A stretch of 51,141 bases of DNA, from positions 1-51,141 of the forward strand of contig JAUCBJ010001079.1 in assembly GCA_032718475.1 (NCBI GenBank), read 5' to 3'. Position 1 is the stretch's first letter; the number at the start of each line of letters is the position of its first letter. The notes beneath the pieces are model-generated. The model made no database searches. It was not told where the DNA came from and saw only the letters and a list, made by a program, of their open reading frames with translations. Of the stretch, positions 35,853 through 47,096 are shown one piece after another. Made by a program: the position numbers and the translations under genes. This DNA is from Nemertoderma westbladi (lineage: Eukaryota > Xenacoelomorpha > Nemertodermatida > Nemertodermatidae).

Positions 35853-38800
35853 TCCAAATACTCTTTATAAACCTTTTCCTGCTGCTCGTAAAGTTTCAAC
35901 AACTTTTTACTCAGTTTGTTACTCAACGGCTGATCCTTTGCGTCGCGCGTCGGGACGCCACGCTCGTCAAACGCCGAGTATTTATCGACTTCCTGGAGGA
36001 ACATCTCCGCGGGAGGAACTCTCCTAGCCGCGTTCCGTTGTTCCGCCAGTTCCAACTGCCGCAACCGGGCCGCATCCTTCTCCATCTGCCGTTTAACTTT
36101 CGCCTGCAGCGCCTCAGCCTTCTCTCTGGCGAGGACATCCTTATCGACGAGTTTAACCGCGGTTTCCCCACCTTCCGAGTCCTCCAGACGAACTCCGAGT
36201 TGAGGCAACTCGTCGTCCCGGAGTTTATCGCACTCCTCGAGGATCCCAAGGGCGTCGAGTCGTCTAGCCTCGGTCCGGACGCGACTCCGGAACCCCGCCA
36301 ACGTCTCCAACACCGGTAGGAGTGTCTCCGGGGAACCCGTCGAGACGGAGACATCCTCAGCGCCGAATAGCGCGAGGATTTCGGCGACCCAGGAGGCGAT
36401 CTGGTGCAGGAGGTTGCAGTCGACAGCACTGCGACTCTTCGCGCCGATGTAGATGTGAGAATCGGAGACCAGCTGCTTAAGTAGCATGATAACTTCCCGA
36501 GTATCGATGGAGTCGCAGAGAGCCGTGTGGACTAATCGTTTAGTCTCCTGTAGTTTATCGTTGAGTTTCTTTTCATTTTCATCCCATTTAATAAATCGAC
36601 CTGGAAATTGAAAACTTATATTGCAAATTCACAAATATTGAAAAAATCAATCAAAAAATTCCTAACAATGTCCTTTACATTGAATCCCTTACCTTTAAGC
36701 TTCCTAACAATGTCCTTTACAATGAATCTCTTACCTTTAAGCTTCCTAACAATGTCCTTTACAATGAATCTCTTACCTTTAAGCTTCCTAACAATGTCCT
36801 TTACAATGAATCCCTTACCTTTAAGCTTCCTAACAATGTCCTTTACATTGAATCTCTTACCTTTAAGCTTCATAACAATGTCCTTTACATTGAATCTCTT
36901 ACCTTTAAGCTTCCTAACAATGTCCTTTACAATGAATCCCTTACCTTTAAGCTTCCTAACAATGTCCTTTACATTGAATCTCTTACCTTTAAGCTTCCTA
37001 ACAATGTCCTTTACATTTAATCTCTTACCTTTAAGCTTCCTAACAATGTCCTTTACAATGTATCTCTTACCTTTAAGCTTCCTAACAATGTCCTTTACAA
37101 CGAATCTCTTACCTTTAAGCTTCCTAACAATGTCCTTTACAATGAATCTCTTACCTTTAAGCTTCCTAACAATGTCCTTTACATTTAATCTCTTACCTTT
37201 AAGCTTCCTAACAATGTCCTTTACAATGTATCTCTTACCTTTAAGCTTCCTAACAATGTCCTTTACAACGAATCTCTTACCTTTAAGCTTCCTAACAATG
37301 TCCTTTACAATGAATCTCTTACCTTTAAGCTTCCTAACAATGTCCTTTACAATGAATCTCTTACCTTTAAGCTTCCTAACAATGTCCTTTACATTGAATC
37401 TCTTACCTTTAAGCTTCCTAACAATGTCCTTTACAACGAATCTCTTACCTTTAAGCTTCCTAACAATGTCCTTTACATTGAATCTCTTACCTTTAAGCTT
37501 CCTAACAATGTCCTTTACATTGAATCTCTTACCTTTAAGCTTCCTAACAATGTCCTTTACAATGAATCTCTTACCTTTAAGCTTCCTAACAATGTCCTTT
37601 ACAATGAATCTCTTACCTTTAAGCTTCCTAACAATGTCCTTTACAATGTATCCCTTACCTTTAAGCTTCCTAACAATGTCCTTTACAATGAATCTCTTAC
37701 CTTTAAGCTTCCTAACAATGTCCTTTACAATGAATCTCTTACCTTTAAGCTTCCTAACAATGTCCTTTACATTGAATCCCTTACCTTTAAGCTTCCTAAC
37801 AATGTCCTTTACAATGAATCTCTTACCTTTAAGCTTCCTAACAATGTCCTTTACAATGAATCTCTTACCTTTAAGCTTCCTAACAATGTCCTTTACAATG
37901 AATCTCTTACCTTTAAGCTTCCTAACAATGTCCTTTACAATGAATCTCTTACCTTTAAGCTTCCTAACAATGTCCTTTACATTGAATCCCTTACCTTTAA
38001 GCTTCCTAACAATGTCCTTTACAATGAATCTCTTACCTTTAAGCTTCCTAACAATGTCCTTTACAATGAATCTCTTACCTTTAAGCTTCCTAACAATGTC
38101 CTTTACAATGTATCCCTTACCTTTAAGCTTCCTAACAATGTCCTTTACAATGAATCTCTTACCTTTAAGCTTCCTAACAATGTCCTTTACAATGAATCTC
38201 TTACCTTTAAGCTTCCTAACAATGTCCTTTACATTGAATCTCTTACCTTTAAGCTTCCTAACAATGTCCTTTACAATGAATCTCTTACCTTTAAGCTTCC
38301 TAACAATGTCCTTTACAATGAATCTCTTACCTTTAAGCTTCCTAACAATGTCCTTTACAATGAATCTCTTACCTTTAAGCTTCCTAACAATGTCCTTTAC
38401 AATGAATCTCTTACCTTTAAGCTTCCTAACAATGTCCTTTACAATGAATCTCTTACCTTTAAGCTTCCTAACAATGTCCTTTACAATGAATCTCTTACCT
38501 TTAAGCTTCCTAACAATGTCCTTTACAATGTATCCCTTACCTTTAAGCTTCATAACAATGTCCTTTACATTGAATCCCCTACCTTTAAGCTTCCTAACAA
38601 TGTCCTTTACAATGAATCTCTTACCTTTAAGCTTCCTAACAATGTCCTTTACAATGAATCTCTTACCTTTAAGCTTCCTAACAATGTCCTTTACAATGTA
38701 TCCCTTACCTTTAAGCTTCATAACAATGTCCTTTACAATGAATCTCTTACCTTTAAGCTTCCTAACAATGTCCTTTACAATGAATCTCTTACCTTTAAGC

Positions 38801-41727
38801 TTCCTAACAATGTCCTTTACATTGAATCTCTTACCTTTAAGCTTCCTAACAATGTCCTTTACATTGAATCTCTTACCTTTAAGCTTCCTAACAATGTCCT
38901 TTACATTGAATCTCTTACCTTTAAGCTTCCTAACAATGTCCTTTACATTGAATCTCTTACCTTTAAGCTTCCTAACAATGTCCTTTACATTGAATCTCTT
39001 ACCTTTAAGCTTCCTAACAATGTCCTTTACAATGAATCTCTTACCTTTAAGCTTCCTAACAATGTCCTTTACAATGAATCTCTTACCTTTAAGCTTCCTA
39101 ACAATGTCCTTTACAATGTATCCCTTACCTTTAAGCTTCCTAACAATGTCCTTTACAATGAATCTCTTACCTTTAAGCTTCCTAACAATATCCTTTACAT
39201 TTAATCTCTTACCTTTAAGCTTCCTAACAATGTCCTTTACAATGTATCCCTTACCTTTAAGCTTCCTAACAATGTCCTTTACATTGAATCTCTTACCTTT
39301 AAGCTTCCTAACAATGTCCTTTACATTGAATCCCTTACCTTTAAGCTTCCTAACAATGTCCTTTACATTGAATCCCCTACCTTTAAGCTTCCTAACAATG
39401 TCCTTTACAATGAATCTCTTACCTTTAAGCTTCCTAACAATGTCCTTTACATTGAATCCCCTACCTTTAAGCTTCCTAACAATGTCCTTTACAATGAATC
39501 TCTTACCTTTAAGCTTCCTAACAATGTCCTTTATATTGAATCTCTTACCTTTAAGCTTCCTAACAATGTCCTTTACATTGAATCTCTTACCTTTAAGCTT
39601 CCTAACAATGTCCTTTACATTGAATCTCTTACCTTTAAGCTTCATAACAATGTCCTTTACAATGAATCTCTTACCTTTAAGCTTCCTAACAATGTCCTTT
39701 ACAATGAATCTCTTACCTTTAAGCTTCCTAACAATGTCCTTTACAATGAATCTCTTACCTTTAAGCTTCATAACAATGTCCTTTACAATGAATCTCTTAC
39801 CTTTAAGCTTCCTAACAATGTCCTTTACATTGAATCTCTTACCTTTAAGCTTCCTAACAATGTCCTTTACATTGAATCTCTTACCTTTAAGCTTCCTAAC
39901 AATGTCCTTTACAACGAATCTCTTACCTTTAAGCTTCCTAACAATGTCCTTTACAATGAATCCCTTACCTTTAAGCTTCCTAACAATGTCCTTTACATTT
40001 AATCTCTTACCTTTAAGCTTCCTAACAATGTCCTTTACAATGAATCTCTTACCTTTAAGCTTCCTAACAATGTCCTTTACAATGTATCCCTTACCTTTAA
40101 GCTTCCTAACAATGTCCTTTACAATGAATCTCTTACCTTTAAGCTTCCTAACAATGTCCTTTACATTTAATCTCTTACCTTTAAGCTTCCTAACAATGTC
40201 CTTTACAATGAATCTCTTACCTTTAAGCTTCCTAACAATGTCCTTTACAATGAATCTCTTACCTTTAAGCTTCCTAACAATGTCCTTTACAATGAATCTC
40301 TTACCTTTAAGCTTCCTAACAATGTCCTTTACAATGAATCTCTTACCTTTAAGCTTCCTAACAATGTCCTTTACATTTAATCTCTTACCTTTAAGCTTCC
40401 TAACAATGTCCTTTACTGTAAGCGCGAACTCATTGAAGACTTTCTCTACGTGCAGCGCGGCCGCCATTGTCTGTTCGCTGTAATCCAGAGTGTCTTTCCA
40501 CGCGTGTAGAAGGAACATCAACCTCAGCTGGCGACTGGTGTACCTCCCCAATGCGTCGTTGATGGTAACAAAGTTCTTTAGCGATTTACTCATCTTACAA
40601 CCGTCGATGTGGAGGTGACCGCTGTGCACGAAGCTGCCAACCCAATCGTCGGTGCCTCCATGGGCCTCCGCTTGGGCAATCTCGTTGTCGTGGTGAGGGA
40701 ACTTGAGATCGACCCCCCCGGTGTGCACGTCTATCTGGGCGCCCAGGGCGGCGCCCGCCATCGCGCTGCACTCTATATGCCAACCCGGTCGCCCTTCCCC
40801 CCAGGGCGACGCCCATCTAGGTTCGCCAGGTTTACTCAGCTTCCACAATGCGAAGTCCGCCGGCGACCTTTTGTCCCCGGTCCCGGACAGACTGAGTTCC
40901 CCCTCCCCCTCGTGTATCGCCTTTATGTCTCCTACAGCCTCCGGTACCAGCTTCCCGTAGGTGTGCCCCTCCGCGTCGGAGAACTTCCCGACATCGAAAT
41001 ACACTGAACCGTTAGATTCGTAAGCGAAACCATTGCTAATTATAACCATGACGTAATCAATTATCTCCGGGATGAACTCACTAACTCGAGTCAAACAATC
41101 CGGAGGGCGGATGTTCAATGACGTCATATCCCGGAAGAATTCATCCTCGTAGAACCGGGGAAGTTTCTCGAATATCTCATTCCCCTGGACTGTGTGACCG
41201 CGTTCCTCATCCAACATCCCGGACAGAACGTCCCGGCAGGTTGGAAGGACTTCCGCGATCAGTTGTTCCCTAGAGCCATCGAAGGCGTTGACGCAAATAG
41301 AAACCGCACCGCACATTCTCGAATACATCGCTTTCTTATCAACATCCTCCTCGACTTCCTCTTTCAATTTAACCCTATCGAATCCTCTATTGATATCTTT
41401 TATAACGTCTTCTGTTTTATCGATGTTTTCGACGTAAATTTCGTACAAATAATTCTGTCTCGCCCTTCGGATTATTTTGTCGTCAATATCGGTGATGTTC
41501 ATGCAGTAGAAGACGTTGTATTTGAAGTAGTCGGTGAGTACTCGACGTAGTATATCGAAGGATATGTAGGATCGGGCGTGGCCCATGTGGGAGGAATCGT
41601 ACACGGTAGGGCCGCAACTATACCAGAGTACCGTGTTACCGTGACGGGGAACAAATGCCTCTTTACTACGAGTCAAACTGTTGTAGATAAATAAACGCGG
41701 TAATTCAGACATTGTAACGTCTTTCAT
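35810..41727 (-). CDS. CARS1: Cytosolic cysteinyl-tRNA synthetase, two exons with a minisatellite intron
   Basis: Charges tRNA-Cys with cysteine in the cytosol. Exon 1 (41727-40389) encodes the class I catalytic core: [18 protein letters not shown] (zinc Cys38, HMGH at 47-50), GWHIECS with Cys320, HHDNE at 345-349, and KMSKS at 378-382, ending [16 protein letters not shown]. Exon 2 (36600-35810) begins [13 protein letters not shown], continues with the helical anticodon-binding region and a charged segment, and ends with [20 protein letters not shown] plus a short tail. This C-terminal part marks the eukaryotic cytosolic form, not the mitochondrial one. The split is phase 1: AAAG/GTAAGA donor at 40388 and TTTCAATTTCCAG/GTCGA acceptor at 36601. 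With that donor the product has 709 residues; there is no N-terminal GST-like domain, as in shorter isoforms. Translation could start at the first Met or at MSEL (41712). The intron is almost all 42-bp repeats that keep the frame open, so use of a later donor would add multiples of 14 residues. Confidence 0.93.
36601..40388 (-). other. CARS1 intron 1, length set by a tandem array
   Basis: Begins with GTAAGAGATT at the first exon-intron junction and ends in TTTTCAATTTCCAG. Only the last roughly 60 nt (36601-36660) are unique, a pyrimidine-rich acceptor region. Everything else is the 42-bp array, so the ancestral intron was probably well under 100 nt. Boundaries are set by homology of both exons to cysteinyl-tRNA synthetase and by the phase match. 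Confidence 0.85.
36661..40416 (-). repeat. Minisatellite, 42-bp unit, about 89 copies, seeded by the CARS1 exon 1 splice donor
   Basis: On the minus strand each unit is 28 nt of exon (GTAAAGGACATTGTTAGG then AAGCTTAAAG) plus 14 nt of intron (GTAAGAGATTCATT and variants). Each full unit therefore repeats an exon end with its GT donor. The encoded unit is [14 protein letters not shown]. By eye nearly all variation sits in the intron-derived 14 nt (GKRFI, GKRFN, GKRLN, GKGYI, GKGFN, GRGFN, GKRFV), while the exon-derived 28 nt is almost fixed, apart from about five copies with AGG to ATG and a couple of single changes. There is no stop codon in the gene frame through the whole array. The last copy (36661 side) is cut off before its donor. 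Confidence 0.97.
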
Positions 41728-41880
41728 CTTTACAGGAAATATTGCTAGGCTAGCTACAATGTTACCGTACTGGTACTTGTACTGTGCACGTGTTCCTAGG
41801 ACTGCAGGAATGTAGGTGCTGCAGAAATACCTGAATATCGGTAACGGTATGTTAATACATACATACAGTAGGTCTAGCTT
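41728..41880. promoter_or_regulatory. CARS1 upstream region, cut short by a transposon
   Basis: Only 153 bp separate the CARS1 start codon from transposon copy B. I see no definite TATA box; the words GTACTGGTACTTGTACTGTG are repetitive. The core promoter must lie here or inside the transposon. Confidence 0.3.
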
Positions 41881-42385
41881 GTGGGGCGAGCCACGAAGTT
41901 GGCGGAGCCTTAGCGAATTGACACTGTTAGGGGGTGGGTCAATTTATGCAAATAGTTGTCGTCGTCGTCGTCGTCGTCGTTGTCGTCGTCGTCGTTGTCG
42001 TCGTCGTTACGATTTTGACATGCTAATAACTTTGTCGGATTTAAAGCTGCCAAGTTGAAAATTTGTAGGTATCAATATGAGCAAAAGTTGAGATTTTTGA
42101 GAGACTTTCAGACACCATCAGTGCAATGGTCTCCCGCTAGAGGGCCACATGTCTAAACATTAAATGCCCTCCCATTTCTTTGCTTTTAATCCGTTTAAGC
42201 TGAAACTTGGCAGATATGTATTAGTATTAGACCATTAGCTGTGACTTTCAAAGGAGGCGAATCCATCTGCAGTTCTCCAGTCTGCCGCTAGAGGGCCAAC
42301 GTGACTATTTGCATAAATTGACCTACCCCCTAACAGTGTCAATTCGCTAAGGCTCTGCCAACTTCGTGCTGCGCGAAGTCCCCAC
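41881..42385 (+). mobile_element. GTGGGG-ended transposon, copy B (505 bp, foldback arms)
   Basis: The left end is GTGGGGCGAGCCACGAAGTT; the right end on the other strand is GTGGGGACTTCGCGCAGCAC. Inside the unlike outer 18-26 bp lie long inverted arms: AGCCTTAGCGAATTGACACT, then GTTAGGGGGTGGGTCAATTT on the left, with the complement near 42310-42360, about 55 bp with few mismatches. The core has a (GTC)n/(GTT) microsatellite at 41957-42007. No protein is encoded. It sits directly upstream of CARS1. Confidence 0.8.
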
Positions 42386-43110
42386 TTCGTGTAATGTATG
42401 TACTGCTGTGCTGTACTGCCTGTACTCGTACTGTGCAGTACTGCTGCAGTGAGAAGTGAGAGTGAGAAGCATAGGCCTACCGTCCACACCAAACCATAGC
42501 GTACTCTCTAAGGTACTCACAGAAAGTAGAAACACGCCACAGGGACACCAACACTCACGACAACAATACACGTTCATAGGGCCTTCGCGCAGCACGAGGC
42601 GCTGTTATGAGATACATATTAATATTGAGCGATTCAACTGTATCTCAATCTCGGTATTTAAGAAATTTAACCAAACACCAATATATCAAAAAGAGAGAAA
42701 TAAAGCTTCCCCCCCCCCCCCCGCCACCCTCTTCAACCTGCCTCTTAAATCTGCACCACCCCAACCAAAAGGCGCACACAGGATTGATGAAAGGCAGGTA
42801 ATTAACAGGAAATTTATGTTTTAAAAGTAATATGTTATATTTATTTTTAATATAAAACGAAATACAAAACTGGAAGCGATTCACAAATATAAAAACTGGA
42901 AGCGGAACTGGAAGCGATTCACAAATATAAAAACAGCACAAATTTATAGAGCAAAAACAATTAAAGATTTCATATTATTTAATTTATTTAACCAAAAAGA
43001 AATCAATAAACTCATGTTATTGGTAACATTATAAATTCATAAAGTAATACTGTATGAGACTAGACCTATCGTTAATTTACACATTGAACGCAACGTTATA
43101 ATACACGTTC
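42386..43110. other. Intergenic with a transposon end fragment
   Basis: GGGCCTTCGCGCAGCACGAG at 42579-42598 is a detached right-end-like fragment of the GTGGGG family, preceded by AATACACGTTC as at copy C. A C run of about 14 lies at 42709-42722. GGAAGCGATTCACAAATATA is repeated at about 42872 and 42910. No gene is seen. Confidence 0.5.
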
Positions 43111-43669
43111 GTGGGGCCTTCGCGCAGCACGAGAGCCTAAATTAGAAAGTACATTATCTAATCTCTATTAGATATACGAAAACTGTCTTTCCTAAAATAT
43201 ATATGCGTGAAGGAGATGCTATCAGTTTGTGATAAACTAGTTGTAAAAACAGAGATCTATTTCAGTTTGCCCTTACACACTTTAACTGTCATTTGTAAAC
43301 CTTCTAACGAGGGCTATTTAAGTTAAGTATGACATTTTTAGTTTTACAATACCCTTCTCCTTTATTAGCCTCGTTGCGCTCGTCCTGTTTTGTCTTAAAA
43401 TAATTTCCCTAAACGGAGACTAACGACCTTTATAACTGTGCAAAGTCTCGAAACTGAAAGAGTAACTGCTGATTTATGGCAGATGGATACTAGTATCCAC
43501 TGTAAACTCGTTGCGTTCGTTCGTTTTTGACCAAACTTGACTTGAGATTCTTTCTCAACTTTTGCCGGACTACATACGTACCAAGTTTCGTCAAGTTCAA
43601 GACGACGACAGACAACTCGTTAATGGTACCCATATGCTAAGGATTCGCTCACTTCGTGGCTCGCCCCAC
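43111..43669 (-). mobile_element. GTGGGG-ended transposon, copy C (559 bp, reverse orientation)
   Basis: The right-type end GTGGGGCCTTCGCGCAGCAC is at the left and the left-type end (minus strand GTGGGGCGAGCCACGAAGT) at the right, so it is inverted relative to copy A. Shared interior words on the minus strand are ACAAAACAGGACGAGCGCAA and AACTTGGTACGTATG. No coding capacity. Confidence 0.7.
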
Positions 43670-44110
43670 AATTTAACACATAATAAAGAAAATAAAGATA
43701 CTGCAGTAAAACAGATAATCTGAATGATGTACAGTACAACAATACATATTAATAAATACAGTATATGTAATTCACATAAAATTTAAATAAAAGCACAATA
43801 ATTAATAGAGACATATTCAAGTGGATTGGACAGTAGCTGCTTGTAATTTTAACGCTTTATAAATATGAATTGCCTGAAATTGACGTTAACAATTGGCCGT
43901 ATAACAATATTGAGGGATATCTGTGTCAATGAGAGTCTATAAAATCCAGTTGTAATGTAATTTGGTTGTAAGCTGATGGGCATACAAACTTGCTGGAATT
44001 CTCTTTCGACCAGACCCAAGTTGCATATTCTGTATAATACGTTCATGGCGTAATTTACGAGACCAGTGACCAGTTTCAATTTCCATGCAGTGCGAAGTAC
44101 TCTATACATC
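43670..44110. other. AT-rich spacer, no gene seen
   Basis: About 440 bp with only stop-rich short frames and no recognisable repeat. Confidence 0.4.
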
Positions 44111-45165
44111 GTAGAGGTCTTGGGACGTTAGTGGCCGTGAGATATTAGTGCCTGCGGGCACTAATGTCTCAGTACCTTTAGTGCCCGCGGTCACTTAGTC
44201 GCATTATCGCGGGCACTAATGACGCATATGACATTTAGTGCCTGCGAGACGTTTAGTGCCCGCGAGACGTTAGTGCCCGCGAGACGTTAGTGCCCGCGAG
44301 ACTCTAGTGCCCGCGAGACATTAGTGCCCACGAGACATTAGTGCCCGCATAGCGACTTAGTTAGTAATTTCCAGTCTTTAGTTCCCGCATCTTGTTATTT
44401 AAAATTTTAATTTCAACTTGGATCTTTTATGATTAAAAAATTTATTAACCTAGACATGGTAGCATTTATATAGGATTGGGGATTAAGCAACAGAGTTTGA
44501 TTGTTTATAAATAACCTACCTTTGATTGAATATACTCCTTTGATTGAATATACTCCTTTGATTGAATATACTCCTTTGATTGAATATACTCCTTTGGTTG
44601 ACCTTAAATTAGTGTATGTTAATGGGGGAGGCCGTTGTCGATGACTTTGGTTGAATGGGGTAAAGGAAGAAGAAAAACCTAACTACTGTAATTGCTTTAT
44701 ACAAACTTCCTAATTCAGTGCGGGGTGCGGGCACTAATGACTCGCGGGCACTAACGTCTCACTTGCAGACAAGGTCCTCGGGTACTAATGACTCACGGGC
44801 ACTTACGTCTCACTTGCAGGCAAGGTCATCGGTCCTCGGGCACTAATGACTCGCGGGCACTAACGTCTCACTTGCAGAAAAGGTCCTCGGGCACTAATGA
44901 CTCGCGGGCACTAACGTCTCACTTGCAGACAAGGTCATCGGTCCTCGGGCACTAATAACTCCCGGGCACTAACTTCTTACTTGCAGACAAGGTCCTCGGG
45001 CACTAATGACTCGCGGGCACTAACGTCTCACTTGCAGGCAAGGTCATCGGTCCTCGGGCACTAATGACTCCCGGGCACTAACTTCTTACTTGCAGACAAG
45101 GTCATCGGGCACTAATGACTCGCGGGCACTAAAGTCCTGAGATATTAGTGCCCGCGGGCACTCCA
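44111..45165. repeat. TTAGTGCCCGCG repeat cluster, possibly one inserted unit
   Basis: TTAGTGCCCGCGAGAC occurs in about seven head-to-tail copies near 44228-44345 (17-bp period). From 44725 to 45140 a 55-70-bp unit recurs about seven times, with CGGGCACTAATGACTCGCGG, then GCACTAACGTCTCACTTGCA, then GACAAGGTC. The two halves carry the same word in opposite directions, and GCCCGCGGGC-type palindromes lie near both margins (about 44154 and 45150). CATCGTAG stands just outside on both sides (44107 and 45166), which looks like an 8-bp target duplication. Confidence 0.6.
44521..44592. repeat. 18-bp tandem repeat, 4 copies
   Basis: Four perfect copies of TTTGATTGAATATACTCC inside the larger TTAGTGCCC cluster. 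Confidence 0.95.
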
Positions 45166-46689
45166 TCATCGTAGGTGGGTTAGAGTAATTTGCAGGTGTG
45201 GTTCATTTAAAAGTTCGTTTAGGTATTCATCCGTACCGAATTCTGTTTTGATATAAAATTCTCCCTTATGGCATGAGGCAATGGACAGCCACCAAGTAAA
45301 AAATTCCTTATCTTGAAGCCCAATTACTTAATGGTACTGTATAATGCAGATGCAGTAAAGAGTTGTTACTGATAAGAGCCAACAAAAGATATCTATCAAA
45401 TTTTATTTTGAACGGATTAAAAACTAAGAAAGGGAGGGAACTTAGTGTCGATACATTTAGCAAATAGAAGAAACAAACGTAAAAATAGGAATTTTATTAA
45501 TAGGAGGGCAAACATTATCTCGGCTTTACTTTATACAGTATAACAAAAACCCAGACGAATTTAGTTTGTAAAGAAAGTATCAGAAAAACTTACAAAGTAT
45601 AATTTTATATATCAGATGATACAGTAACCTCTTTATACTTTAAAGTTTTAAATTAATAGGGGGGGGGGGGGGGGTCCCCCCCCCCCCCCCCCCCCCTACG
45701 GTTTATTGTACATGTCTCCAATGTGGTTGAAAAATGCATAGAAAACGATATACCATCGGAAAGAGGATCATCAAAAGTACATAAAAATTTGAAAAAAAAT
45801 AAGTTTTTGACGCCCTCTAGCGGCCTGCGTTTGATTTAAAACATTTCACTACAAAGACTACTCGACCAATATTTTCCGATATTTTTATTTATTTATTCAT
45901 TTTCCGATACCACATTTTTTGGACCCAGAATCTTCATTTCATCATATTTTCACGCACTTTTAGTATTTTCGTTTCATATTTCTGATAATTGGCAATATTG
46001 TAAATAAAAATTCAAAATTTTTTAAAAACTGAAAAAACCCATGTTTTTTTATAATTTTTCATTAAAAAAATGGGGAAATAATATTAAATTAAGAAAAGTG
46101 GGTGAAATTTATTGAAGCTTATGAAATTACCTTTCATATAAAGCAAAAATTGAAAAAAACGGTTAAGAATTGGCGGAGGAGTATTTTTCGTGCGAATAAA
46201 TGTCATTCTGAGATAATTGACTTCATAACTATTTACATCATTGTGTGCAAAGTAGCACTTTACAGCGTTATGACCCGAGTTTATTTATGTATTAGTTTAT
46301 TTTACATAAATAAACAAGGGTCTTTAACGATGAAAAGTGACCTTTGCAAGCAAGTAATTCACCAGAACGCTGTTAAGTTGACATAATGTAACAAAATCTA
46401 TGTCAAATTTCATCCAATGTCATAAAATTATCATAATACTAGACTATTGAAGTGAATCATAAAAACATGTTCTAGAAAACTTTTATTGTAAAATAACTTC
46501 AAAAATAAATTATTTTAAAAACGTGCGCCTACTCAATTTAGTAGGAAGAATGCAGCTTTCATGGTGATAATCTTTAGTAGGTCATACTAATGGAATACGG
46601 TAGTTAATGTTAAAACTCTAAAACTGGTGATAAATATGAAACTAGCAATGTTGTCGAACTAGACGCGTATCTACGTGGATGTGGGAAAA
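45166..46689. other. Intergenic with an inverted G/C homopolymer
   Basis: Contains G16-T-C21 at 45659-45696. The rest is AT-rich with long A runs (about 45790-46080). A 94-codon plus-strand frame at 46102 has no protein-like features. No gene is seen. Confidence 0.45.
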
Positions 46690-46974
46690 AAGTAAAAAAA
46701 AAGTAAATTTTCTTCGACCGCTAGGCCAGGGATTACGCACAAAGTCTGACGACTTATTTCCAGTGCGGTCCCCACAGAACTTTACTCCCCAGAGGAAACT
46801 CTAGTACTCATTTATCTACCACATAAGGATGCAAGGCAGAGAGAGATGCGCCCTGGCTGGTCCCTTTAAAGCATTCGTGCCGAAACGAAAACTGCCCTGG
46901 CCCATGTGAGGATCGAACCCACGACCTACAGGAGATGTGAATTCAATGCGACCACTACACCAAGGTGGAACCTT
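46690..46974 (-). mobile_element. tRNA-derived SINE, full length
   Basis: On the minus strand it starts GGTTCCACCTTGGTGTAGTGG, whose TGGTGTAGTGG fits a pol III A box; AGGTCGTGGGTTCGATCCTC is a B box about 30 nt on. A conserved body follows (GGGACCAGCCAGGGCGCATC, TTTCCTCTGGGGAGTAAAG, GATTACGCACAAAGTC on the plus strand) and an A/T tail (AAGTAAAAAAAAAGTAAATT on the plus strand). A truncated relative lies at 31047-31240. It is not a working tRNA gene; the acceptor stem does not close. Confidence 0.8.
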
Positions 46975-47096
46975 GGTTGAAAGTTTTACCCAATGAGAAC
47001 CGTGAACCGTGGATATTCCATACAGTAGATTATGATGATTATATTGGAATATACTGTATTAAATAAGTAATAATAATAATCACATAATATTAAAAG

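Noticed and set aside
36608-40483. Long plus-strand frame encoding a repeated [14 protein letters not shown] unit, over 1200 residues
   Set aside because: It is the antisense of the CARS1 42-bp array. A stop-free unit with a period divisible by three is open on both strands. It has no start context or domain of its own.
46102-46386. 94-codon plus-strand frame
   Set aside because: Lysine/isoleucine-rich translation of AT-rich DNA with no motif, splice site or context.
46900-46974. A tRNA gene
   Set aside because: A and B boxes are present, but the acceptor stem does not close and the sequence continues into a SINE body with an A-rich tail.
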